Made by a program: the position numbers and the translations under genes | Part shown: in pieces, positions 1-7,200 of the stretch | How the letters are laid out: each line of letters opens with the position of its first letter | Numbering within the stretch: the first letter of the stretch is position 1 | DNA from: Desulfuromonas acetexigens | Lineage (GTDB): Bacteria; Desulfobacterota; Desulfuromonadia; Desulfuromonadales; Trichloromonadaceae | DNA length: 64,000 nt | Direction: 5' to 3' | Assembly: GCF_900111775.1 (NCBI RefSeq) | Contig: NZ_FOJJ01000012.1 | Location: forward strand, 1 to 64,000 | The notes under the pieces: model-generated | Told to the model about the DNA's origin: nothing | Seen by the model: the letters and a program-made list of their open reading frames with translations, nothing else | The model's database searches: none

Positions 1-623
1 ACATCGCTGCGTCGCAGCATCTGCGCCTGCCGGTAGAGCGGCAAGTGATCGGCGTACTTGGCCGTTAAAATCGAGGCCAGCAGACTTTCATCCGCCGGAC
101 AACGAGCGATGACGCTGTCGGGCAGCGCCGCCGTCAGGATCCCCTGATCGGGGTCTTTGCGGGAGGCGTACTTGGGGCGGACATATTCGATGACAAAGAA
201 CTGCTCTGCCTTGCGGGCCAGCTTGCGGGTAATCTCCTCGCCGATGCGAACCAGCGGTTCGCCCGTCTCCGCACAGATCTTCTCGTCTTCGGGCAAATCG
301 AGAAGCCGGCGCTCGACGGGCAGATCGTCGGGATAGGAGATCGTGTCGTTGCCCCGGTTCTTAGCGGATTTGTGCCGCTGGTAGCGGATCTCCTCCGTCG
401 CTGCGGCAACGGGATCTGCCGCCACCTCGGCTTCGGCGAAGGGCAGACTCTGCTGCCCGAGATCGGCGACGATCCGCTCACTTTTGGCGCCAAACAGCTG
501 CTTCTTCAACCAGGATAACTGCTCTTGCAGCAGGGCAATCTGCGCGCTTTGCTGCTCGATCAATTGCGCCTGCCGGCGAACCAGATCCTGCAGATCAGCT
601 GTGGGCTTTGACGAGGTTAACAT
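1..623 (-). CDS. tnpC: IS66 transposase TnpC, N-terminal part (partial)
   Basis: An ATG at 623 opens a frame that stays open to the window edge, giving 207 residues. It starts MLTSSKPTADLQDLVRRQ, continues with a coiled-coil stretch rich in Gln/Leu (about residues 15-45), then KKQLFGAKSERI, the usual N-terminal signature of IS66 transposases, and then a region with ITRKLARKAEQFFVIEYVRPKY and the start of the zinc-finger/catalytic part. TnpC is the DDE transposase that cuts and joins IS ends. It follows tnpB by about 50 bases, as in other IS66 elements. The catalytic DDE residues would lie beyond the left edge, so activity cannot be judged. Confidence 0.9.
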   Translation of the reverse strand, partial: MLTSSKPTADLQDLVRRQAQLIEQQSAQIALLQEQLSWLKKQLFGAKSERIVADLGQQSLPFAEAEVAADPVAAATEEIRYQRHKSAKNRGNDTISYPDDLPVERRLLDLPEDEKICAETGEPLVRIGEEITRKLARKAEQFFVIEYVRPKYASRKDPDQGILTAALPDSVIARCPADESLLASILTAKYADHLPLYRQAQMLRRSD

Positions 624-674
624 GCCGGAAATATAGCATGTTTGCCCCTGTTTTCGAAGCCAAAAGCGCCCACC

Positions 675-1001
675 TTATAAGGAAAAACGCCGGCTTAAGC
701 GCTTCGGCACAATCCCTTCCAAAAGCAGGACAAACTGCTGTCGGGTCAGCTCCCGGCGGCCGGGAAAACAATCCGGAAAAGTGCCCTGCTCCAGCCGCTT
801 GTACCAGATGGCGAACCCGTCGCCCTCCCAGGCCAGGATCTTGATCAGATTCCGGCGGCGGTTGAGAAACAGAAACAGCGAGCCGGTCAGAAGCTTTCCG
901 GGGAAAGCGGCCTCGACCAGGGCGCTCAGCCCTTCGAAGCTCTTGCGCATGTCGACCGCCTGGTCGTACAACAGAATCGGCTGACAGCCCGTGGGATGCA
1001 C
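675..1001 (-). CDS. tnpB: IS66 accessory protein TnpB (Orf2)
   Basis: This 108-residue protein matches the IS66 Orf2 family: it has the hallmark stretches YDQAVDMRKSFEGLSALV, GSLFLFLNRRRNLIKIL and WEGDGFAIWYKRLEQGTF. TnpB is needed for IS66 transposition in studied elements, though its biochemical role is unknown. The start is GTG at 1001, a few bases from the tnpA stop, so the two are probably translated together. The length is normal for the family and no disruption is seen. Confidence 0.93.
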   Translation of the reverse strand: MHPTGCQPILLYDQAVDMRKSFEGLSALVEAAFPGKLLTGSLFLFLNRRRNLIKILAWEGDGFAIWYKRLEQGTFPDCFPGRRELTRQQFVLLLEGIVPKRLSRRFSL

Positions 1002-1004
1002 CCG

Positions 1005-1286
1005 TCACACCGCTCGCAAAACCGACAGCACATCCCGCAGCAGCTCACGATCGAAGCCGCGCTCGATATGCAGGGTCATGCCGTTGCAGGAAAGAAGCAG
1101 TGACGAAGTCCCGAGGGTCAGCTCGACAAAGCGACCTGCCTTTTCCTGTTTCGGCTCCAGGCGCTTGCGCCAGTAGATGAAGCGATAGTAGCTTTCTTCA
1201 TGCTGCCGGCACCAGGCGGCGATGCTCTGGCCGCTCTCCCGCCAAGCGGTAATTTTATCTGTCCATTCCTGCTTCAGGTCCGGCAT
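1005..1286 (-). CDS. tnpA: IS66 accessory protein TnpA (Orf1)
   Basis: This 93-residue protein starts MPDLKQEWTDKITAWRESGQS and contains AAWCRQHEESYYRFIYWRKRL, the helix-turn-helix-like pattern of the IS66 TnpA (transposase-like Orf1) family. An excellent ribosome binding site (AAGGAGG) lies about 7 bases before the ATG at 1286. It is the first gene after the terminal repeat, as expected for IS66. Its stop is next to the tnpB GTG start. Confidence 0.9.
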   Translation of the reverse strand: MPDLKQEWTDKITAWRESGQSIAAWCRQHEESYYRFIYWRKRLEPKQEKAGRFVELTLGTSSLLLSCNGMTLHIERGFDRELLRDVLSVLRAV

Positions 1287-1350
1287 CGGACAACCTCCTT
1301 GGGAGAAATACCATGGAGGCCAGCTTAGCCGACGCCTGCAGGCTCAACAA

Positions 1351-1372
1351 GATGGCTACGGTTGACGCTTAC
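1351..1372 (-). repeat. IS66 terminal inverted repeat
   Basis: On the minus strand the segment reads GTAAGCGTCAACCGTAGCC and onward. The GTAAGCG beginning is the conserved tip of IS66-family ends. It sits 64 bases before the tnpA start codon, as usual for this family. Confidence 0.8.
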
Positions 1373-1374
1373 GC

Positions 1375-1536
1375 ATGAAGAGTTCCAGCCGGTGGATCGC
1401 CTCGCTCTTCGAACAGATCGTCCCCGCCCCCTTCGATGACGAGGACTTCCCCTTCGAGGAGGGGGTGCACCCCCTCAAATTCGGCGTCACCCTCTACCTG
1501 CTGCGCCTGCCCACCGCCGAAACGGATGCCGACTGA
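1375..1536 (+). pseudogene. 3' remnant of an unidentified gene cut at the IS66 junction
   Basis: The plus-strand frame ending at TGA 1534-1536 reads SLFEQIVPAPFDDEDFPFEE, then GVHPLKFGVTLYLLRLPTAE. Its codons have strongly G/C third positions like real genes here, so I read it as the C-terminal end of a real protein whose front was lost. The first 30 bases (to 1404) instead match the TIR gene in antisense, so the native part begins near 1405. An ATG at 1375 gives a formal 53-residue frame but has no ribosome binding site. I do not recognise the family. Confidence 0.45.
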
Positions 1537-1538
1537 AG

Positions 1539-1582
1539 AAAAACGGCCGTTTGAGGCCTTGACCGCATGCGGGCGTTTTCAT
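1539..1582 (+). terminator. Possible hairpin after the truncated gene
   Basis: Just after the TGA at 1536 the sequence holds GAAAAACGG, later answered by GCGTTTTC, plus an inner self-complementary AAACGGCCGTTT. It could end transcription of the former gene. The pairing is imperfect. Confidence 0.3.
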
Positions 1583-1732
1583 CCGTCTGCCAAATTTTCC
1601 GCTAACTTGTCTTTTCAACCTCTCTCCCCGCAGGAGAGGGGCATGGGGGAGGGCGAACAACGGTGGCAGATGTGTAGGTTTGATTGGAAAATCTCAACCA
1701 GACAAAGGGCGGTTGGCGGCGTTTAAAAACGT

Positions 1733-1758
1733 CGGGTTAGCCCTGTGGGGCTAACCCG
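1733..1758 (-). terminator. Rho-independent terminator of the HEPN/MNT pair
   Basis: A perfect 11-bp stem CGGGTTAGCCC / GGGCTAACCCG with a 4-base loop lies directly behind the HEPN stop codon. On the minus strand it is followed by ACGTTTTT. This is a textbook intrinsic terminator for the leftward pair. Confidence 0.85.
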
Positions 1759-1760
1759 AT

Positions 1761-2162
1761 CTACTTTTCTCTGCCGACAATATCCGTGGCCGCTTCGAAA
1801 AATTCCCGGGCGGATTTGACCGCATTGGCGGCGTCGGCAGCATCGATTTCGACCAGTTCCCGATAGTCGGCCGTCTGCCGCAACGTGAAGAGTTGGTGCA
1901 ATAGGCGGGAAAAACGGGTGTCCATTCGCCCGGACTTGATCACCTCGCGATCGAAAACGGAAATCACTCCGGCATGTTTGGAGGTTTTGCAGTCGATTTC
2001 AAGACCAAGAAAGAGGGCGAGGGCGGTGTAAAACATGGCGTAATAGGCCCGGTTGACGAGGGTGCGGCTGGAGTAACCATCGGCCAGCATTTTCTCGGCT
2101 TCGAGCAGCGTCTCTTCCGCCTGACCGAGGCGGTAACGAAATAAGGTTTCCCGGTCGGTCAT
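1761..2162 (-). CDS. HEPN-domain protein, probable toxin of a HEPN/MNT pair
   Basis: This 133-residue all-helical protein belongs to the HEPN (UPF0332-like) family. Visible features are SSRTLVNRAYYAMFYTALAL near residues 30-50 and HQLFTLRQTADYRELVEID near residues 89-107. HEPN proteins in such pairs are RNases or growth inhibitors controlled by a partner nucleotidyltransferase. I do not see the RX4-6H RNase motif of HepT; this subfamily generally keeps the RQ.ADY segment instead, so RNase activity is uncertain. The ATG at 2162 overlaps the end of the MNT gene by four bases, and a strong terminator follows, so the two form one transcription unit. Confidence 0.8.
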   Translation of the reverse strand: MTDRETLFRYRLGQAEETLLEAEKMLADGYSSRTLVNRAYYAMFYTALALFLGLEIDCKTSKHAGVISVFDREVIKSGRMDTRFSRLLHQLFTLRQTADYRELVEIDAADAANAVKSAREFFEAATDIVGREK

Positions 2163-2482
2163 ATCCGGAGTCCTTCCTCGGCAATAGCCTTGAGGACGGG
2201 AGAAGCGCGTAAGGGTGATTTTTCCACCTCGTAACGGCTGAACACCAGCGGGGCAATCACCACCTCGCGCTGGAAGCCGATCTCCCAGGCCACCTCGGAA
2301 ATCCGCGCTTCAAGAGCCTTGTCGACCACCTCGAATTCAACAAAAACGTCCATGTCCGAGTCGCTGCCCGCGTCTCCCCGGGCGCGCGAGCCGAAGACCC
2401 GAAAGTCGAGCAGCGGAGCCAGGCGGGCCAGGCGCTCTTTCAGTTCCCGGGCGGTTTGCAGGTCGCTTTGGGTTAAAGGCAT
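2159..2482 (-). CDS. MNT-domain nucleotidyltransferase, probable antitoxin
   Basis: This 107-residue protein carries the minimal nucleotidyltransferase signature GSRARGDAGSDSDMDVFVEF near residues 31-50 (GSX10DXD, with metal-binding Asp residues). In HEPN/MNT modules this partner neutralises the HEPN protein; in studied pairs it does so by AMPylating it. The start is ATG at 2482 with a weak AGGAG about 11 bases before. It overlaps the HEPN gene. Its place beside an IS66 element and the TIR/CHAT operon fits an accessory island. Confidence 0.85.
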   Translation of the reverse strand: MPLTQSDLQTARELKERLARLAPLLDFRVFGSRARGDAGSDSDMDVFVEFEVVDKALEARISEVAWEIGFQREVVIAPLVFSRYEVEKSPLRASPVLKAIAEEGLRI

Positions 2483-2755
2483 GGTTCTTTTTGCTCCTGC
2501 GGAATGAACGGGTTGCCGATAGGATTCTTTGTATTCGGTTTGAAACAGATGCTTTCAGTTAACCATCGATACTGCGAGAGATCAAGTAAAGATAAAGAGT
2601 TACAGCTGGTGGTTGATCCGGCCTGCACAGGCGTTCCGGGTCAGGCTTCCAAGTTGACAAGATGGTCAAAGTATCCAACATGAAATGTAAATGACGGTCA
2701 CCTCATCCCCCTAACTCTTCTTCTCCCTCTCCCAACCCGTCGTTAAAGCTTCCGT
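2483..2755. other. Intergenic gap between the TIR gene end and the MNT gene
   Basis: No supported gene in about 270 bases. It is lower in GC than its neighbours around 2500-2700 and must contain the MNT promoter on the minus strand. A CT-rich stretch (CCTCATCCCCCTAACTC and following, near 2700-2735) resembles common dispersed intergenic repeats; a similar CTCTCCCC/GGAGAGGGG motif lies at 1618-1645. Confidence 0.4.
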
Positions 2756-4201
2756 TCAGGCCGTGGGCGGCCGGTTGCGCACGGCTTCGTTTCCTTCCCG
2801 TACCCAGAGATAGACGCTGCTGCCGTGGATGGCTGCGAAGCCCGTGGGTGGCGGCAGGTCCGGTTGCAGGGCCTGGATCTGGATGAAATCCTTAGTTTTC
2901 GCCTGTTTGGCCGTTTCCAGTTCCCAGCCGACCCAGGGGGAGGCGGCGCTGTGCCGGGACCAGAAGAGCATGAAGAGTTCCTGCCGGTGGATCGCCTCGG
3001 CCAGGGCGGGTTTCCATGCTTCCCCCTGGTGCAGGTCAATGCAGTCGAGGAAAAATTCGAGCCCGGCATGTCTGGTCAGGGCGTCGACCCGGTCGAGGAC
3101 CCGGGAGCGGTCGCGGGAGGAATAGGAGGCGAAGGCGGTACGCGCCGGCGTCACCGCCGGAGTACGACGAATCTCGGCTTTGGCCGTGGCGCCGATTTCC
3201 AGGTCGAGACGCAGCCGGGCCACCACCGTCTCTTCGATGAGGACGTCGAATTTGAGGACGACGGTCTCCTCCAAAGCCTCCTTGGGGACTTCCACATCAA
3301 AGGGGACGAGGTTGCGGCCGCCCCGCCAGACGAACTCCTGCTCCGGCGGATCGATGCTCAGGCCGCGACCGCGCAGGCGCACCACGACCCGGGTGCCCTG
3401 AAGCCAGCGGCAACTCGCCAGCCCCAGGTGGGTTTCGCCGCGCGGGCTGCTTTTCGCCAACAGACGGCGCACCTCTTCTTCCTGTTCCGGAACATAGGCG
3501 GTGAAAGAGGCGGTGAATTCGCTCCCCGGCCTGACCGCCGTCGGCGCCGCCGCGCCGAGCCGGACTTCCTCCGGCTCGCTCTTTTCAGGAGCGGCCGTCG
3601 CCAGTGGCGCCGAACCCGTCCACAGCTCCGGCCCTTCCTCGTCCGCGCTTGGCGGCGCGCACGCCGGCTCGTCTACGGAGGGAGGGGCGGCCATGGCCTC
3701 TTCATCGGCGTCGGCCATTTTCGGCCGTTCCCGGGCGGACGGCCGGGCCGGAGCTCGAAAGCGCGCCAGGAATTTGGAGCGCTTCTTGGGCGGCGGGCCG
3801 CCGCCGCAGACCGGCCCGAGCAGCCGGGCGAAGAGCCGTTTAAGATCCGTCTCCCAGTGTTCTTCCGTCAACTCCAGCACGCCGTGCCGGGTCAGCTCCC
3901 GCAGTTCCTCGGGCAGTTGTCCGGCCTCCGGCAGAACCGCGCCGTCGACCAGTAACGGCAGCACGCGCGTCCCTCGATGCAGGACCTCGGCCAGCCGCCG
4001 GATCTTCGGCGTCATCGGCTCGCCCAGAGCTCGCGCCCCCTCCGGGCCGATGACCAGCAGCAGCCAGCCCTCCGCTCCCGGCGGCGGTTCCCCGCCGTCG
4101 TCGACCTGATCCTCCCCCAGGCGTTGTCGCAGGCGGCGGAGGATTTCCTCCCCCACCGCTTGTTCCCCGGCCGACAGCCATAAGACCTGGATGTGCGCCA
4201 T
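2756..4201 (-). CDS. Protein with two TIR-type domains joined by a beta-rich linker
   Basis: The 481-residue product has three parts. Residues 1-130 look TIR-like (WLLLVIGPEGARAL; LPLLVDGAVLPEAGQLPEEL). Residues 130-205 are a low-complexity Pro/Ala/Glu linker, and 205-345 a beta-sandwich-like region. Residues 354-470 form a clear TIR domain: AFASYSSRDRSRV, FFLDCIDLHQGEAW, LFMLFWSRHSAASPW, then WELETA, whose Glu427 aligns with the catalytic Glu of NAD-cleaving TIRs such as SARM1. TIR effectors in bacterial immunity usually degrade NAD or make signal nucleotides. The start at 4201 is chosen for its AAGGAGG site; a longer frame to 4315 overlaps the upstream gene and lacks one. It lies 13 bases after the CHAT/hydrolase gene, so it is the last gene of that operon. 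Confidence 0.8.
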   Translation of the reverse strand: MAHIQVLWLSAGEQAVGEEILRRLRQRLGEDQVDDGGEPPPGAEGWLLLVIGPEGARALGEPMTPKIRRLAEVLHRGTRVLPLLVDGAVLPEAGQLPEELRELTRHGVLELTEEHWETDLKRLFARLLGPVCGGGPPPKKRSKFLARFRAPARPSARERPKMADADEEAMAAPPSVDEPACAPPSADEEGPELWTGSAPLATAAPEKSEPEEVRLGAAAPTAVRPGSEFTASFTAYVPEQEEEVRRLLAKSSPRGETHLGLASCRWLQGTRVVVRLRGRGLSIDPPEQEFVWRGGRNLVPFDVEVPKEALEETVVLKFDVLIEETVVARLRLDLEIGATAKAEIRRTPAVTPARTAFASYSSRDRSRVLDRVDALTRHAGLEFFLDCIDLHQGEAWKPALAEAIHRQELFMLFWSRHSAASPWVGWELETAKQAKTKDFIQIQALQPDLPPPTGFAAIHGSSVYLWVREGNEAVRNRPPTA

Positions 4202-4214
4202 CGTCGCCTCCTTT

Positions 4215-7200
4215 TCAGCCCAGAGAGAGCTTGAGCTTGTCCCGCAGCTCCAGCAGCGCCCGGCGGGTCTCGGCCTGGGCCTCGCCGTCGAGGAGGGCGA
4301 TGATGAAATCGACATGCTCGATCACCGAACGCAGTTCCTTGGGGGTGGCGCCGCGCCGGAAGACGCGGAGATAGCCCTCGGCGACGGCCTCGCGATGGGC
4401 GGCGAGATCGCCGGCGGCGAGATGGCGGGTGAGCAGGCATTCGGTGCGGACGATGCCGTTCCAGAAATCGGGTTCGCGGTCGTCCCGTTCGTCGGCGATC
4501 TGTTCCACCTCCTTCAACCAGGTGCCCAGGGGGGCGCGGGCCTTGCGGGACTTCTTGCGCAGGTCGGCGAGATGCAGGCCGACCAGCCAGTTGAGCAGGG
4601 GATAGGGGTCGACGGCGCCGGTCTTCTGCCGCGCAAGTTCGTGGGCCTGGCGGTAGTAGTCGATCATCGCCGCCAGCGCCTCGTCCCGTTCCGCCCCCTC
4701 GGCGAGCATGGCCAGGCGCTTGCAGGCGCTGCCCATGAGACTCAGGCGCTCGCCGGTGATGCCGAGTTGCAGCAGCAGTTCCAGCCGACGCCGTCCGTCG
4801 CGGATCGCTTCCGCCGCCGCGGCAGTTCCCCCTTTGCCGGAATCGCCGGCGAGGCTCGCCCCCCAGCGAATCTGCAGATTGGCCAGCTGCTCGACGGCTT
4901 TCACCGAGAGCTCCGCCGGGTCGGCGCTCAGCGCCGCCTGGTAATGGCCGATCGCCGCCGCGAAGTCGTCGAGCTGACCGTAGGCCCGGCCCAGGGCGGA
5001 GCGCACCGCCGCCATCGACAACCAGGGGGCGGAGAGCCGTTCCTCGATGGCGCGCACCCGCGCCTTCAGCCCGGCGACGGCCTCCGGCGCCGCCGCGTAG
5101 GCATCGCCGGCGAGGTTTTCCAGATCGCTGATGACTTCGGCCACGGCGTGATAGGTGCCGACGCGGGTTTCCGTCTCGATCAGCCCTTCCCGGGGGACCA
5201 GGGTGTAGTCGGGGTCGCCGTAGCACTGATAGGCGCCCCAGCTGTTGACCGCCGGATATTCCTCGTAGATCCGCCGCCGGGCGGCGAGGACGGCGCGGCC
5301 GAACATACAGCCGGCGAGCATGCGCTGATAGAACTCCCGGGCGAAGAGGGCGGCGGCGGCGTCATCCACCGCCCAGCCCGCCGCCACCACCGCCCGCACG
5401 CCCATGCGGATGAGCTGGGTAGCGAGGTTGGCCGCCAGCTTATGTGGGTGGGCGAAGGTGAAGTCCGGGGCCTTCCCCTCTTCAATCCGTCCCAGATGGC
5501 AGCAGTTGATGAAGACCAGCTCCGGCACCTGACGCATCTGCCCGACCTCGGTGGGGGTCAGGAAGAGACCGGGGCCGAGGACCATGCCCGAGACCCGGCC
5601 GCCGCCGGCGCCGGGGATGGTAGAGGGCACGGGATAGTCGTAGACGCCGTGCCCGGCCAGATGCACCACCCGGTAGCCCTCGGCGAAGAGCGCCTTGATG
5701 ACGCTGTCGGGGTCCGCCTCCTTGCCGATGCGGGCGATGACCTTGAATTCCTGGGCGGCCAGGGTTTCCACCACCGCCTTCGCTTCCTGCTGGGCGCCGG
5801 GGAGTTCGACCTGGTCGCTGGGCGGGTCGCCGACCACCAGGGCGATCTTGCCCGTGCTCATGTTGGGATTTTCCCGGTAGCTCTCCGTTTCCAGCTGGCG
5901 GATGATGCCGGCTTCGACCGCCAGGGGACGATCGCGATCCTGCATGAGTTCCCAGGGATAGCGGGCGGCGGCCTCGTTCAGCACCAGCACCAGATTCTGC
6001 CGGTCCGGCGTCTGCTCCTTGAGGCGGTTGGGGATGAGCAGTTCGAAGAGGGTGGTCGACAGCTGCCGGTCGCTGCCGGTGCGGGTGATGGCCTGCTCGA
6101 CGAAGCGGTCGACCAAGGCGCGCTGGGTCGCTTGCAGGGAGACTTCGGCGCGGGCGCGGTCGGTGAGGGTGTTGAAGCGCAGGGCGCCGTCGGCTTCGGC
6201 GAGGATCTGCAAACGTCGCCACCAGCCTGGGGTTTCGGAGAAAGTCGGCCGCCGTCGCCCGCCAGGGACCGTGCCGATGCGCTCCTCGACGGTGAACTGG
6301 TCGTCCAGGTCCGGTTCGGTGACGGCTTGGGCGATGGCGCGGGCGGTTTGGATGGCGAGATCCTCGTAGAGCTCGATGAATTCCAGCTCGTCGATGAGCA
6401 CCCGGTTGGCGTAGCGGGATTCGACCAGCACCCGATTGGCCTGGGCCAGGCCGCGCAGGATCGCCGCTACCGAATCCTGGACGCTCAGGCCGCCGGCACC
6501 GGTGCCGATGAGCAGGGTGGTCAGGGTCGCCGAGCGGCGTCCTTTGGGGTCCGCATTCCCTTCCATGCCGGCGCAGTCGGCGAGGGCGGCGGCGTACATC
6601 AACGCCGCCTTGGCGAAACAGGCGGTGAGCTTGCCGGAACTGAGCTCGCCGGCCTTGCCGAGGCCGACGACGATCGCTCCGCCGGGTTTGCCGCCGGGGT
6701 TGAGGAAGACCTCGGCGGTCTCCGCCGGGCCCGGATAGAGGCCGAGGCGATGGCGGGCGCGCAGGCGGCCGTCGAGCACCCGGTCGAGATAATCCTCGGC
6801 GCTGATGATGGTATCCCCCTGATAATGGCCGACCGCCACCGGATGGCGGGCGTAACGCAGGTTGCCGTGCCGAGCGGTGACGCGGATGCGGTGGCTCTCG
6901 GTTTTTTGCGGTTTATGGCGCAGGGCGCCGAGGGCGGCGGCGATGAGTTCCTGGCTGTCGGGATGGATCGTCAGTTCCTCGTCGGGGAGGACGAAGCGTT
7001 CCTCGGCGCCGCGCAGGGTGACCGGCGGCGTCTGCGGCAGGCGCCCGGTGTGGCCGCTTTGCAGCAGTTCGAGCAGGGCTGGGAAGGAGGGGGCGTGATC
7101 GGCCAGATTGCCGTGCTCGGCGGGCAGATACCAGACCGGCAGGCCCGCCGGAATTCCCGTCGCCCAGGGCACCCGGCCGTCCCCCCGGGCGCTGGCGAGG

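Larger units (their letters stand above)
1..1372 (-). mobile_element. IS66-family insertion sequence, left part (runs off window)
   Basis: The classic IS66 gene order tnpA-tnpB-tnpC is read leftward. The outer end is a terminal inverted repeat at 1351-1372, which on the minus strand begins GTAAGCGTCAACCG, the usual IS66 end. The other end lies beyond position 1, so the 8-bp target duplication (candidate half: 1373-1380) cannot be confirmed. All three reading frames look intact as far as visible, so the copy may be recent or active. The base right next to the IS end starts a 32-bp stretch nearly identical to the TIR gene further right. Confidence 0.9.

Noticed and set aside
1615-1655. CTCTCCCCGCAGGAGAGGGG stretch as a terminator or small RNA
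   Set aside because: This type of G/C-rich repeat is widespread between genes; no T-tract or flanking promoter supports a function here.
4202-4315. Extended start for the TIR protein
   Set aside because: The extension is Ser/Arg-rich, overlaps the upstream gene, and the ATG at 4201 has a perfect ribosome binding site.
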